32,438 bases of DNA from Alcanivoracaceae bacterium (GCA_029210325.1 JARGPU010000007.1:1-32438); one strand, 5' to 3'. Positions 18,455 to 27,851 are shown, numbered from the stretch's first letter. The notes: generated from the sequence alone by a model not told the origin. Made by a program: numbers and translations.

Positions 18455-18907
18455 TCAGCCTTTCTGATTAGATGAGCTTTCCTCGTCACCGGCCAGATCG
18501 GCCAGTCTGGCGAGGACTTCGGCAAGTGGCTGATAGTCGCAGTGCCGGGCAGCATCACGAAGGACGGCAGCGGCGCCAGGGTCCAGTACTGGCGCTTTTA
18601 ATGAGGAGGGCTGCCGTACTGGCTCATGGGCAGTCTGGGTCCTGACGGTGAAGCTGCTCAAGCCGGCTTCCCTGGCCAGTCGCGCGCCATGGAAGCGGAG
18701 CATCTGGGCTACAGCGCTGGTCTGGGCGATCAGCAGCAGCTCACCGTCGATCGCCTCAGCGTGGGTTTTTGTCGCCAGCGCTGCAGGTAGAGAGGGCAGG
18801 GTCATTCCCTGTAAGGGCTGTCTGGCTGCGGCTCTAAGCTTTTCGCCAAGGGCGGTATCGGCCTTGAGCAAGGAGTCCAGCGACGGTGGCAAGGTTGCAT
18901 TGCTCAT
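18455..18907 (-). CDS. dciA: DUF721 / DciA-like protein
   Basis: The 150-residue minus-strand product has the DUF721 core: a hydrophobic strand (GELLLIAQTSAVAQMLRFHG) followed by a basic helix and strand (SSFTVRTQT). In the family this is the K-homology-like fold of DciA, which loads or operates the replicative helicase DnaB in bacteria lacking DnaC. The C-terminal part is acidic and low in complexity. From memory, pseudomonads also have a DUF721 gene between lpxC and secA. It converges with lpxC and diverges from the M23 peptidase gene across 93 bases. The helicase role is inferred from the family; similarity is visible but not strong. Confidence 0.7.
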   Translation of the reverse strand: MSNATLPPSLDSLLKADTALGEKLRAAARQPLQGMTLPSLPAALATKTHAEAIDGELLLIAQTSAVAQMLRFHGARLAREAGLSSFTVRTQTAHEPVRQPSSLKAPVLDPGAAAVLRDAARHCDYQPLAEVLARLADLAGDEESSSNQKG

Positions 18908-19000
18908 GATGTTTTCTTAGGATTGATGGCATTGACTCGAAAATAACCGAAAAGACCAGCCCAACTGCTTGTCAGTAAAGGGAAAAACGGCGAACTCAGC

Positions 19001-19933
19001 ATGAACATAATTATCCTTAATCCGCGTCGGGGTGGCTCCCGGACGCTGCATCTGCCGCGCTGGCTAGGCTGGGCGGGCATGTTGATGCTGCTGATCATGC
19101 CTCTGGCGACCGGTGTTGGTGCCTACTATATCAGTCATTATCTCGATCAGCCGCTGTTCAGTGCCGACGTTGCCGAGCGCTGGCACGATGATGTTCGTGC
19201 TCAGCAGAAAGAGCTTCAAGTGCTGCAACGTCAGGCGGACGAAGAAGTCCGTGCTCTGACCCTGCGGATGGCAGATATGCAGGCCCGGCTGCTGCGTCTG
19301 GATGCTTTGGGCGAGCGACTGCTGGATGTGGCGGGCATTCGTGCCGACGAGTTTGATTTTTCTTCTGCCCCGGCAATGGGTGGTCCCGAGTCCCTCTCTG
19401 ACACTATGGATCTGGCCTATCGGCCGCCGGCTTTTGTGGATGCGCTGGGCGAGCTAGCCACCACTCTTGAGCGTCGCGAAGAGCAGCTCAATATCCTCGA
19501 AGGGCTGATGAATAACCGTCATCAGGAGCGTCAGGCCTCTTTGGCGGGTCGTCCGGTGCTGCGTGGCTGGCTGTCTTCCCGTTTTGGTCGTCGTACAGAT
19601 CCGTTTACCGGCCGCTTGGCGGAGCATAAAGGAGTCGACTTTGCCGGCAAGGAAGGCTCCGAAGTGGTGGCTACCGGGGCGGGTGTGGTGACCTACTCTG
19701 GCGAGCGCTGGGGTTATGGCAACATGGTCGAGATCAATCACGGCAATGGTCTGGCCACTCGCTATGCCCATGCCAAAGATCTGCTGGTGGCCACAGGGGA
19801 TATTGTTCGTGCCGGCGAGTCCGTGGCAACCATTGGTTCCACCGGACGCTCCACAGGACCCCATGTCCACTATGAAGTGCTGCGCAATGGCCAGCACATC
19901 AACCCCGAACCCTTCCTGCATCGTCCGCGCTAA
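19001..19933 (+). CDS. Membrane-anchored M23 metallopeptidase (LytM domain)
   Basis: The 310-residue protein has a basic N-terminus and one membrane segment (about residues 22-45). A coiled-coil stretch follows (about 60-105, HDDVRAQQKELQVLQRQADE). The C-terminal M23 domain has H209-x3-D213 (EHKGVDFAG) and H288-x-H290 (PHVHYE), the full zinc and catalytic set. It is therefore probably an active periplasmic endopeptidase cutting peptidoglycan cross-links, unlike inactive LytM activators such as EnvC. It sits where enterobacteria encode secM, between lpxC and secA. No strong Shine-Dalgarno is seen before ATG 19001. No specific gene name can be given safely. Confidence 0.9.
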   Translation: MNIIILNPRRGGSRTLHLPRWLGWAGMLMLLIMPLATGVGAYYISHYLDQPLFSADVAERWHDDVRAQQKELQVLQRQADEEVRALTLRMADMQARLLRLDALGERLLDVAGIRADEFDFSSAPAMGGPESLSDTMDLAYRPPAFVDALGELATTLERREEQLNILEGLMNNRHQERQASLAGRPVLRGWLSSRFGRRTDPFTGRLAEHKGVDFAGKEGSEVVATGAGVVTYSGERWGYGNMVEINHGNGLATRYAHAKDLLVATGDIVRAGESVATIGSTGRSTGPHVHYEVLRNGQHINPEPFLHRPR

Positions 19934-19936
19934 TCA

Positions 19937-19962
19937 AAAGGCCCGCAATGCGGGCCTTTCTC
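19937..19962 (+). terminator. Rho-independent terminator after the M23 peptidase gene
   Basis: AAAGGCCCGC and GCGGGCCTTT form a near-perfect stem with an AAT-type loop, followed by TTTCTCTT. It begins four bases after the stop codon and separates the peptidase transcript from secA. Confidence 0.88.
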
Positions 19963-19991
19963 TTATATCACTGCTGCTGAACAGGTAGAAT
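19963..19991 (+). promoter_or_regulatory. Candidate secA promoter
   Basis: TAGAAT at 19986-19991 is a fair -10 element. The best -35 at 17-base spacing is TTATAT (19963-19968), which is weak. Because the peptidase gene ends in a terminator, secA needs its own promoter in the roughly 100 bases before its ATG, and this is the best candidate I see. Confidence 0.35.
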
Positions 19992-20061
19992 GTCGGCTTT
20001 CTCAAGGCGTGCCCCCTACGGACAGCGCCCCTCCTTCACGACACAGGAAAGCGGACGTTTC

Positions 20062-22803
20062 ATGCTGGCTACTGTATTCAACAAGATTTTCGGGTCGAAG
20101 AACGATCGTGAGCTGCGCCGAATGGGCAAGCTGGTTGCAGAGATCAATGCTCTCGGTGAGCCTCTGCAGGAGCTGTCTGATGAGGCGCTACGCGCCCAGA
20201 CTGCAGAGATGCGCCAGGCCTTTAGCGAGGGCAAAAGCGTCGACGAGTTGTTGCCTCAAGCATTTGCAGTGGCTCGTGAAGCGGCTACCCGGGTGATGAA
20301 GATGCGTCACTTCGATGTACAGCTGCTTGGCGGTATTGCACTACACGAAGGGCGGATTGCCGAGATGCGTACTGGTGAGGGTAAAACTCTTACTGCTACT
20401 TTACCGGTGTATCTCAATGCGCTGACTGGCAAAGGCGTGCACGTTGTCACAGTGAACGATTATCTGGCGGAACGTGATGCTAACTGGATGCGTCCGTTGT
20501 ATGAATTTCTTGGCATGTCGGTGGGCATTATCATGTCCCAGCAGCCGCAGGAACAAAAGCGCGAAGCTTACGCTGCCGATATTACTTACGGCACCAATAA
20601 TGAGTTTGGTTTTGACTTTTTGCGCGACAACATGGTGTTCCGCCTTGAAGACAAGGTTCAACGCGGCCTCCACTATGGTGTTGTTGATGAGGTTGACTCG
20701 ATTCTTATTGATGAAGCTCGTACGCCTCTGATTATTTCTGGTCCGGCGTCGGACTCCTCGGAAATGTACCTTCAGGTCAACAAGTTGATTCCCAAGTTAC
20801 TGCGCCAGACTGAAGAGCGCGAGGGCGATTACTTTGTTGATGAAAAACATCGTCAGGTTGAGATGACCGAAGAAGGGCATCAGAAAGTCGAAGGTCTGCT
20901 GATTGACAGTGGCCTGCTCAAGGAAGGGGAATCACTTTATGCCCCCCATAACCTTGGCATTCTTCATCACGTGCATTCTGGTCTGAAAGCTCACGCCCTG
21001 TTTCAGCGCGACAAGGATTACATTATCCAGAATGGTCAGGTGGTTATTGTCGACGAACACACTGGCCGGACCATGCCTGGACGTCGCTGGTCTGATGGTA
21101 TCCATCAGGCTGTAGAAGCCAAAGAAGGTGTTCGCATCCAGCAAGAAAACCAGACTCTGGCATCTACTACTTTCCAGAACTACTTCCGTTTGTACGACAA
21201 GCTATCTGGCATGACCGGCACCGCGGATACGGAAGCGGCAGAATTTCGCCAGATTTATGGCATGGATGTAGTGGTGATGCCGACCAATCGGCCGATGGTG
21301 CGGATTGATGCCGAGGATCTTGTGTATCTTTCCCTGGAGGAAAAATATGACGCGATCACTGATGAAGTTCGTGCCGCAGTAGAAAAAGGCGCGCCGGTGC
21401 TGGTTGGTACGGCAACCATTTCCGCTTCGGAGTATCTGTCTGAGCGACTCGATAAGGCGAAGATTAGCCATCAGGTCTTGAACGCGAAGTTCCACAAAAA
21501 GGAAGCGGAGATTATTGCTCAGGCGGGTAAGCCGGGAGCCGTAACCATTGCAACCAATATGGCGGGTCGCGGTACGGATATCGTCCTTGGTGGCAACCCG
21601 CAGGAAGAGATTAAACGTCTCGAAAGCCCGGATGCCAAGCAGGTTGAGGCGATCGAGAAGGCCTGGAAGATCAATCAGGAGAAAGTGCTCGCGGCGGGTG
21701 GTTTGCATATCATTGGCACGGAACGTCACGAGTCCCGGCGGATCGATAATCAGCTGCGTGGCCGGGCCGGTCGCCAGGGGGACCCGGGTTACACCCGCTT
21801 CTTCCTGTCCATGGAAGACGATTTGATGCGCATTTTTGCCTCTGATCGTATTCGCAACATGATGCGTTCGCTGGGCATGGAGGCGGGTGAGGCTATTGAG
21901 CACCGCTGGGTTACCCGCGCCATTGAGAATGCGCAGCGCAAGGTAGAGGCGCGTAACTTTGATATCCGCAAAAACCTGCTGGAGTACGACGACGTTGCTA
22001 ATGACCAGCGTCGCGTAGTGTATCACCAGCGCAACGAAATTCTTGAAGCAACGGACCTGTCCAAGAGCGTCGCCGGAATTCGGGAAGATGTAGTCGCTGA
22101 AGTTGTGCGCGATCATATGCCGCCGGGTTCTATTGAGGATCAGTGGGATGTGGCTGGCCTGGAGAAAATTCTGGAAGCGGAATTTCACTGTGATGCGCCA
22201 GTCAGCATATGGCTGAAAGCGGATAAGCAGCTGCACATTGATGGTGTGACTGAACGTGTGCTGGAGAAGATGGTTCAGCAGTACGAAGGTAAGGAGCAGG
22301 ACCTCACTGCGCGTAACTTTGATGCTGGCGAGCTGCGCAAAGTTGAAAAGCACATCATGTTGCAGGTACTGGATCGTCACTGGAAAGATCACCTTGCTAG
22401 TATGGATCAACTACGTCAGGGCATTCATTTGCGCGGCTACGCGCAGAAGAACCCGAAGCAGGAATACAAGCGAGAGGCGTTTGAGCTGTTCCAGCATATG
22501 ATGGGCGAGATTCAGCATCAGTTGATCCGTGTGCTGCATACCATTGAGCTGCGTCGCGATGACGAGCTTGAGCAGATGGAGCGCCAGCGTGCCGAAGAGG
22601 CGCGCCGTCAAGCGGAGCGCATGCAGGCGATGATGCCGCCGGTGTCGGAAGATGGCCTGCCCCCGGTGTCTGATGCAGGTTCCGCGGGTGCCGCGCAGCC
22701 GCAGCAACCTGTCACCCGTGATATGCCAAAGGTTGGCCGTAATGATCCCTGTCCGTGCGGTTCCGGGAAAAAATTCAAGCATTGCCATGGGCAGTTGGGC
22801 TGA
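20062..22803 (+). CDS. secA: Preprotein translocase ATPase SecA
   Basis: SecA is the motor that drives preproteins through SecYEG. The 913-residue protein has Walker A RTGEGKT (lysine 108) and Walker B with D209-E210 ([14 protein letters not shown]). It also shows helicase motifs such as [14 protein letters not shown] and [10 protein letters not shown]. The C-terminal zinc-binding tail is [14 protein letters not shown], which contacts SecB and phospholipid. The frame is open upstream to an ATG at 19990, adding 24 residues. I prefer 20062 because [21 protein letters not shown] aligns with the E. coli start and the upstream ATG overlaps the candidate -10. No SecM-like arrest peptide is encoded upstream. 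argJ follows after three bases. Confidence 0.97.
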   Translation: MLATVFNKIFGSKNDRELRRMGKLVAEINALGEPLQELSDEALRAQTAEMRQAFSEGKSVDELLPQAFAVAREAATRVMKMRHFDVQLLGGIALHEGRIAEMRTGEGKTLTATLPVYLNALTGKGVHVVTVNDYLAERDANWMRPLYEFLGMSVGIIMSQQPQEQKREAYAADITYGTNNEFGFDFLRDNMVFRLEDKVQRGLHYGVVDEVDSILIDEARTPLIISGPASDSSEMYLQVNKLIPKLLRQTEEREGDYFVDEKHRQVEMTEEGHQKVEGLLIDSGLLKEGESLYAPHNLGILHHVHSGLKAHALFQRDKDYIIQNGQVVIVDEHTGRTMPGRRWSDGIHQAVEAKEGVRIQQENQTLASTTFQNYFRLYDKLSGMTGTADTEAAEFRQIYGMDVVVMPTNRPMVRIDAEDLVYLSLEEKYDAITDEVRAAVEKGAPVLVGTATISASEYLSERLDKAKISHQVLNAKFHKKEAEIIAQAGKPGAVTIATNMAGRGTDIVLGGNPQEEIKRLESPDAKQVEAIEKAWKINQEKVLAAGGLHIIGTERHESRRIDNQLRGRAGRQGDPGYTRFFLSMEDDLMRIFASDRIRNMMRSLGMEAGEAIEHRWVTRAIENAQRKVEARNFDIRKNLLEYDDVANDQRRVVYHQRNEILEATDLSKSVAGIREDVVAEVVRDHMPPGSIEDQWDVAGLEKILEAEFHCDAPVSIWLKADKQLHIDGVTERVLEKMVQQYEGKEQDLTARNFDAGELRKVEKHIMLQVLDRHWKDHLASMDQLRQGIHLRGYAQKNPKQEYKREAFELFQHMMGEIQHQLIRVLHTIELRRDDELEQMERQRAEEARRQAERMQAMMPPVSEDGLPPVSDAGSAGAAQPQQPVTRDMPKVGRNDPCPCGSGKKFKHCHGQLG

Positions 22804-22806
22804 CAG

Positions 22807-24012
22807 ATGAATCAGCTAGCTTGGTTGCCGGTATCAGGTGTGCGGGTTGCTGCGGTCAAAGCCGGGGTAAAGAAGCCTGATCGTTATGATCTGGTGGTGT
22901 TTGAGTTGGCTGAGGGGGCCGCCACCGCAGGCGTATTTACCCTGAATCGCTTTTGTGCCGCGCCGGTGCATGTAGCGAAGCGCCATTTAGCCAGCACTGC
23001 ACCGCGCTATCTGATGATCAATACCGGTTACGCCAATGCTGGAACTGGTGAGTTAGGCATGCAGAACTGCCTGTCCAGTTGCGATTTGCTGGCCACAGAA
23101 GCGGGTTGCTCCCGTGAACAAGTGCTGCCGTTTTCTACCGGTGTAATTGGTGAGTTGTTTACCTTGCCGCCATTCGAACGTGGCCTGCCAGCGGCGCTGG
23201 CTGCGTTGGATGAGCATGGCTGGGGATTGGCGTCGCAGGGCATCATGACCACCGACACACGTGCCAAGATTATGTCGCGCCGTGTCGAGCTTGATGGCGT
23301 GCCGGTTACCATAACCGGCATTGCCAAGGGCGCCGGTATGATCAAGCCGAATATGGCCACCATGCTTGGCTTCATTGCCACTGATGCCACCATTGATCCC
23401 ACCTTGCTGCAAAGTTGGGTGAAACAACTGGCTGACCAATCGTTCAACTGCATCAGTATTGATGGCGATACCTCCACCAACGACGCCTGCATGCTTGTGG
23501 CAACTGGCAAGGCCGGCATGGCGGCGCCGCTGCAACAAGGTAGTGCCGCGGCAGCTACCCTGTTTGCAGCTCTGCACCAAGTGTTTGTTGGCCTTGCCCA
23601 TGCCATTGTTCGGGATGGTGAAGGGGCGACTAAATTTGTTGAAGTGCGAGTTGATCATGCTGCTAGCGACGCGGACGCCCGGACCATTGCCGAAACCGTG
23701 GCCCATTCACCGCTGGTAAAAACTGCACTGTTTGCATCTGACCCTAACTGGGGGCGGATTCTTGCTGCAGTGGGCCGCGCACCGATTGCGGCACTGGACG
23801 TAGATCGGGTCAGTATCTGGCTGGATGATGTGCAGATTGTGGCCAACGGTGCAGTGGCCGCTGACTACACTGAAGCGCGTGGCGCTGCGGTAATGGCGCA
23901 GCCTGATATTCGTATCACCATCGATCTTGCCGCCGGGGAAGGTCATGGCAAGGTGTGGACCTGCGATTTCAGCTACGACTACGTCAAAATTAACGCGGAG
24001 TACCGCACCTGA
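22807..24012 (+). CDS. argJ: Bifunctional ornithine acetyltransferase / N-acetylglutamate synthase ArgJ
   Basis: ArgJ recycles the acetyl group from N-acetylornithine to glutamate in arginine biosynthesis, and in many species can also use acetyl-CoA. The 401-residue precursor contains the self-cleavage site GMIKPNMATMLGF. The bond between A184 and T185 is cut, and T185 becomes the N-terminal nucleophile of the beta chain. Other conserved blocks are INTGYANAGTG, STGVIGE, SIDGDTSTNDACMLVATG and DPNWGRILAAVGRA. It follows secA by three bases without a strong ribosome site, so coupling to secA is likely. Whether the enzyme is bifunctional or monofunctional cannot be told from sequence by eye. Confidence 0.95.
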   Translation: MNQLAWLPVSGVRVAAVKAGVKKPDRYDLVVFELAEGAATAGVFTLNRFCAAPVHVAKRHLASTAPRYLMINTGYANAGTGELGMQNCLSSCDLLATEAGCSREQVLPFSTGVIGELFTLPPFERGLPAALAALDEHGWGLASQGIMTTDTRAKIMSRRVELDGVPVTITGIAKGAGMIKPNMATMLGFIATDATIDPTLLQSWVKQLADQSFNCISIDGDTSTNDACMLVATGKAGMAAPLQQGSAAAATLFAALHQVFVGLAHAIVRDGEGATKFVEVRVDHAASDADARTIAETVAHSPLVKTALFASDPNWGRILAAVGRAPIAALDVDRVSIWLDDVQIVANGAVAADYTEARGAAVMAQPDIRITIDLAAGEGHGKVWTCDFSYDYVKINAEYRT

Positions 24013-24029
24013 GTGGCGCGCCTGAGTTA

Positions 24030-24941
24030 ATGCCCCGTCTTGATGTGGTTGCAGCGATTATTCGCGACGCTGAAGGACGGGTGCTGCTAGCTCAGCGTCC
24101 TGCCCATAAGCATCAAGGTGGTCGCTGGGAGTTCCCCGGTGGCAAGGTAGAAGACGGCGAGGCGCTGGATTACGCCCTTGCCCGTGAGCTTGATGAAGAG
24201 CTCGGCCTGATCGCTACCGACTTCCAACCCTTTATGACGGTGGATCACCGTTATCCTGAGCTGCAGGTTCGCTTGCATTTTCGTGAAGTGAAAAAGTCTC
24301 GGGGGCATGCCCATGGCCGTGAGGGCCAGCCGGTTAACTGGTTTACTGTTGAACAGATGAGCGCACTGGAATTTCCAGCGGCCAATCGGCCGGTGGTCAA
24401 GGCGCTGCAATTGTCCGATACGCTGCTGGTCATGCCGGACAGCCTGTTGCCGGACTGGCCCGCTCGTTTGCATAGCGCTATTGATAGCGGCTGCCGGGTG
24501 GTTTACCTGCGTGGCCTTGAACAACGCCCGGACCAGCTTCAGCAAGCAATCAGCATTTGCCAGCAGCGGGGGGCGCTATCACTGGTACGTAATGATGTTG
24601 CCCTGATGCAGCGCTATGCTGCCGACGGGTTGCACTTGAGTTCTGCGGCGGCGGGCCAGCTGGCTCAGCGTCCGGATGTGGCTTGGCTATCAGTGGCCTG
24701 CCATTCGGCCGATGAACTGGAGGTGGCGCAGCGACTGGAGGCTGACCTGGTTTTGCTGTCGCCGGTCTTAGCCACCGCCAGTCACCCGGATGTGGCGCCA
24801 CTTGGCTGGTCTCGTTTTGCCGGGCTGGCTACCGGGCAGCCCTTCGCTGTCTATGCGCTGGGCGGTATGACGCTGGCAGATCTCGCTAGCGCCCGTCACC
24901 ATGGCGCCAGGGGTATCGCCGCTATGCGCGCATTTTTCTGA
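24030..24941 (+). CDS. Nudix hydrolase fused to a ThiE-like domain (MutT/ThiE family)
   Basis: The N-terminal half (about residues 1-130) is a MutT-type Nudix hydrolase. It has the complete box G38-x5-E44-x7-R52-E53-L-x-E56-E57-x-G-L60 and EGQPVNWF further on; MutT removes 8-oxo-dGTP from the nucleotide pool. The C-terminal half (about 133-303) has a thiamine-phosphate-synthase-like barrel: DGLHLSS, SPVLATASHPDVAPLGW and YALGGM. The ThiE phosphate-binding TK signature is replaced by ASHP, so thiamine phosphate synthesis is doubtful. Fusions of this kind next to argJ are known in pseudomonads. The start ATG at 24030 has a poor ribosome site. The stop lies only four bases from the convergent yacG stop. 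Confidence 0.9.
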   Translation: MPRLDVVAAIIRDAEGRVLLAQRPAHKHQGGRWEFPGGKVEDGEALDYALARELDEELGLIATDFQPFMTVDHRYPELQVRLHFREVKKSRGHAHGREGQPVNWFTVEQMSALEFPAANRPVVKALQLSDTLLVMPDSLLPDWPARLHSAIDSGCRVVYLRGLEQRPDQLQQAISICQQRGALSLVRNDVALMQRYAADGLHLSSAAAGQLAQRPDVAWLSVACHSADELEVAQRLEADLVLLSPVLATASHPDVAPLGWSRFAGLATGQPFAVYALGGMTLADLASARHHGARGIAAMRAFF

Positions 24942-24945
24942 GTAT

Positions 24946-25134
24946 CTATTCAGGCAGGTCGTCAAACTCGTTTGGTGGGTCGCCAGGAATGGCATGACGC
25001 TCCGCCGCCCAGTCACCAAGATCGATCAGTTTGCAGCGTTCCGAGCAGAACGGCCGCCATGGGTTATCGGCGCGCCACTGGGCGGGCTTGCGGCATTGCG
25101 GGCAGGCAACAATACGAGCGTCGGGTTCAGGCAT
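24946..25134 (-). CDS. yacG: DNA gyrase inhibitor YacG (zinc-binding)
   Basis: YacG is a small zinc protein that binds GyrB and inhibits gyrase in E. coli. The 62-residue product has the zinc site C11-P-Q-C14 and C30-S-E-R-C34, then [17 protein letters not shown], the family's most conserved stretch. It is the last gene of the minus-strand pil operon; its ATG overlaps the coaE stop by eight bases. This association with coaE is widespread in gammaproteobacteria. Its role outside E. coli is inferred. Confidence 0.94.
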   Translation of the reverse strand: MPEPDARIVACPQCRKPAQWRADNPWRPFCSERCKLIDLGDWAAERHAIPGDPPNEFDDLPE

Positions 25135-25729
25135 GAGCGTGGGCCATTTTCAAATAGGTTTCATGCAACGTATCAAGCTGCCTATACAGGCTGGCGAGAT
25201 CTGCATCATTGGTAACGATATCGTCCGCCCGTTGATGCTTGTCAGCACGGGACATCTGCGCAGCGATAATTGCCTTCACCTGTGTTTCAGCAACATCATC
25301 CCGCGAGGTGGTGCGGGATAACTGCAGCGTCTCGGGAACATCAATCAGCAAGATACGTTGCGCCATTTTGTGTTGGCTGCTTTCCAGCAATAGGGGCGAC
25401 ACCAACAGGGTATAAGGGGATGACGATGTTTGCAGCTGGCGTAATATTTCCGCGCCGATGGCCGGGTGAGTAATGGCCTCAAGATCTTTACGTGCCGCCG
25501 CATCAGCAAACACGATTTCACGCAGGGCGCGACGATCAAGGGTGCCATCTGCTTGAATTACCCCGGCGCCGAAGCGCTCGGCGATGGCTTGCAGAGCAGG
25601 CTGCCCTGGCTGTACCACTAGCCTGGACACCAGATCCGCATCGACTACGGTAATGCCTTTACCGGCAAGATAATCGGATGCAGCGGTTTTGCCGCTGCCG
25701 ATGCCTCCGGTAAGTCCGACAACAAACAT
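25127..25729 (-). CDS. coaE: Dephospho-CoA kinase CoaE
   Basis: CoaE phosphorylates the 3' hydroxyl of dephospho-CoA, the last step of coenzyme A synthesis. The 200-residue protein begins [15 protein letters not shown], with P-loop lysine at 14, followed by VVDADLVSR, the THPAI block and [10 protein letters not shown]. The frame is open far upstream through pilD, but the ATG at 25729 matches the family start and shares one base with the pilD stop (TGATG). The pilD-coaE-yacG order is a conserved but functionally unexplained pairing. Confidence 0.96.
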   Translation of the reverse strand: MFVVGLTGGIGSGKTAASDYLAGKGITVVDADLVSRLVVQPGQPALQAIAERFGAGVIQADGTLDRRALREIVFADAAARKDLEAITHPAIGAEILRQLQTSSSPYTLLVSPLLLESSQHKMAQRILLIDVPETLQLSRTTSRDDVAETQVKAIIAAQMSRADKHQRADDIVTNDADLASLYRQLDTLHETYLKMAHAHA

Positions 25730-26601
25730 CAGAATTTCATCAGGCCAAGATAGGCGCTGACAATCTGGTTGCCCCAGAGCAACGCGATCCAGCCCGCCGC
25801 GGCCAGATAGGGACCAAAGGGGATGCCCTGATCCCGCTTTACCAAACCGGTGGCCAACAACAGAATGCCAACCACCGCGCCAACCAGCGAAGACAGCAGG
25901 ATAACCAGTGGCAGCATCTGCCAGCCCAGCCAGGCGCCGAGGGCGGCGAGTAGTTTGAAGTCGCCGTAGCCCATTCCTTCTTTGCCGGTGAGAAGTTTGA
26001 AGGCCCAGTACACCGACCACAGGGCCAGATAGCCTGCGCTGGCACCGATGACCGCATCGACAAGGCTTACAGGCGAGATGCCGGCAACTGCCAGTAGCAG
26101 CCCTGCCCAGAGTAACGGGTAGGTGAGGTCGTCTGGCAGCAAGGTAGTGTCGTAATCAATCATGGCTAGCGCCAGCAGGCACCAGCCGGCCAGAATGAGG
26201 GCTAGCAGCCAGGGCGAGTAACCCACATGCCACGCAGCTATAGCGGCAATCAGGCCAGCGGTGAGCTCGATCAGCGGGTAGCGACCGCTAATGCCGGTAC
26301 CACAGGCAGAGCAGCGGCCGCGCAACACCAACCAGCTAACCAGTGGAATGTTTTCATACCAGCGGATGGCATGGCCGCATTTCGGGCAACGGGATGCCGG
26401 GGTGGCCAGATTGAAAGGTTCTGCCGGCGGCGTCTCGGGGAGTGACAATACCGAGCGAGCTTCCTGCTGCCAGGCGCGCTCCATCATTACTGGCAGGCGG
26501 TAGATCACCACATTGAGAAAGCTGCCGACCAGCAGGCCAAAAAGAAATACCAGCACGACCAGAAAGGTCGGGCTGGTTTCAAGCAAAGAGAATACTGACA
26601 T
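25729..26601 (-). CDS. pilD: Prepilin leader peptidase / N-methyltransferase PilD
   Basis: PilD cleaves type IV prepilins after the leader glycine and methylates the new N-terminal phenylalanine; it usually serves type II secretion too. The 290-residue protein has an N-terminal membrane segment and the zinc-binding loop C72-x2-C75 and C97-x2-C100. Several membrane helices then carry the two catalytic aspartates: D149 in MIDYDTTLLPDD and D214 in GMGYGDFK. All key residues are present. Its substrate PilA is encoded about 3.4 kb away. It follows pilC with a six-base gap. Confidence 0.96.
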   Translation of the reverse strand: MSVFSLLETSPTFLVVLVFLFGLLVGSFLNVVIYRLPVMMERAWQQEARSVLSLPETPPAEPFNLATPASRCPKCGHAIRWYENIPLVSWLVLRGRCSACGTGISGRYPLIELTAGLIAAIAAWHVGYSPWLLALILAGWCLLALAMIDYDTTLLPDDLTYPLLWAGLLLAVAGISPVSLVDAVIGASAGYLALWSVYWAFKLLTGKEGMGYGDFKLLAALGAWLGWQMLPLVILLSSLVGAVVGILLLATGLVKRDQGIPFGPYLAAAGWIALLWGNQIVSAYLGLMKF

Positions 26602-26607
26602 GCCGAA

Positions 26608-27849
26608 TCAGACCACCGCGCCGAGCTGGAAGATAGGCAGGTACATGGCAACGATAAGACCGCCCACGACGACACCCAGGAAGGACATGATCAAAGGCTC
26701 CATCATTGAGGTCAGGCCGTCGACAGCGTTGTCCACCTCTGCCTCGTAATAGGTGGCAACCTTGTCGAGCATGGCATCCAGTGCGCCGGACTCCTCGCCG
26801 ATGGCAACCATCTGCAGAGCCATACTTGGGAACACGCCGGTGGCACGCATGGCAAATTGCAGCTGCTGGCCAGTGGCGACGTCGTCGCGGATACGCAGGA
26901 TGGCATTCTTATAAACAATATTACCTGCCGCCTGTGCACAGGATTCCAGCGCTTCAATCAATGGCACGCCGGCCGCGAAGGTTGTGGAAAGGGTGCGCGA
27001 ATAACGCGCCACTGTGGCCTTGTAGGTTAAATCGCCAACGATCGGCAACTTCAGCATTAATCGGTCCAGTGCCCCACGAAAGGCCGCAGAGCGCTTCTTC
27101 GCTTGAGAAAAACCAACAAAAATACTAACTCCAACTACCACAATGTAAACAATGTTTTCCTGCAGGGCATCAGATAGACCCATTACAAACAGGGTAAAGG
27201 CGGGCAGTTCGGCGCCAAAGCCATCGAAAAGCTCCTTGAAGGTAGGAACCACCTTGAGTAGCAGGATGACGGTTACAATGCCGGCGACGACCAACACTGT
27301 CACCGGGTACTTCATCGCCTTCTTGATTTTCATTTTCAGGGCTTCGGCTTTTTCCTTGTACACCGCAACCCGCTCAAGCATGGTTTCCAGCGCACCGGAT
27401 TGTTCGCCAGAGTCAACCAAGCTGCAGAATAGCTCATCAAAATACTGAGGATATTTTTGCAGGGCGCCAGCGAAATTATTACCCGCTTCGACATCTGACT
27501 TGATCCCCAAGACCACGGTTTTCATGGTGGGATTATCAAGACCATCGGCGACAATCTCAAATGACTGAACCAAGGGCACGCCGGCCTTCATCATGGTGGC
27601 CATCTGTCGGGTGAAGATTGAAATATCTTGCGGGGTGATTTTTTTCGGCCCGCCAATGTTGATTTCCAGCTTGCGGTTAACCTTCTTGGGCTCAATTCCC
27701 TGCTTTTTGAGTTCAAGTTTGACCAGCGCAGGGCTTTTACCGGAAATCTCCCCTTTGACCTTGGCGCCCTTACGATCCTTACCTTCATACAGAAAGGTAT
27801 AGGTTTTCTCGGGCTTGTTTTTTGCTGCTGCCTGGGTCTTTTTTGCCAT
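26608..27849 (-). CDS. pilC: Type IV pilus inner-membrane platform protein PilC
   Basis: PilC is the platform protein on which PilB acts to insert pilin into the growing fibre. The 413-residue protein has a basic N-terminal tail and two repeated T2SSF domains. The first contains FTRQMATMMKAGVPLVQSFE and the second YSRTLSTTFAAGVPLIEALE; each is followed by membrane helices, with a final helix near the C-terminus. The repeated pattern is diagnostic of the PilC/GspF family. It is two bases from pilB and six from pilD. The neighbours point to PilC rather than GspF. Confidence 0.96.
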   Translation of the reverse strand: MAKKTQAAAKNKPEKTYTFLYEGKDRKGAKVKGEISGKSPALVKLELKKQGIEPKKVNRKLEINIGGPKKITPQDISIFTRQMATMMKAGVPLVQSFEIVADGLDNPTMKTVVLGIKSDVEAGNNFAGALQKYPQYFDELFCSLVDSGEQSGALETMLERVAVYKEKAEALKMKIKKAMKYPVTVLVVAGIVTVILLLKVVPTFKELFDGFGAELPAFTLFVMGLSDALQENIVYIVVVGVSIFVGFSQAKKRSAAFRGALDRLMLKLPIVGDLTYKATVARYSRTLSTTFAAGVPLIEALESCAQAAGNIVYKNAILRIRDDVATGQQLQFAMRATGVFPSMALQMVAIGEESGALDAMLDKVATYYEAEVDNAVDGLTSMMEPLIMSFLGVVVGGLIVAMYLPIFQLGAVV

Positions 27850-27851
27850 GG

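Noticed and set aside
18932-18960. TTGACT upstream of the M23 peptidase as a -35 element
   Set aside because: No TATAAT-like sequence at the right spacing, so not listed as a promoter.
19990-20061. In-frame ATG giving SecA a 24-residue N-terminal extension
   Set aside because: The ATG overlaps the candidate -10 element, lacks a ribosome site, and the SecA family start matches the ATG at 20062.
21202-22410. Open frame of 402 codons on the minus strand inside secA
   Set aside because: It lies wholly opposite secA, has no recognisable domain or ribosome site, and follows from the codon bias of the real gene.
24910-24937. ATGCGCGCAT followed by T-run at the end of the Nudix/ThiE gene as a terminator
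   Set aside because: The palindrome has no loop and lies inside the coding sequence; a stable hairpin cannot form from it alone.
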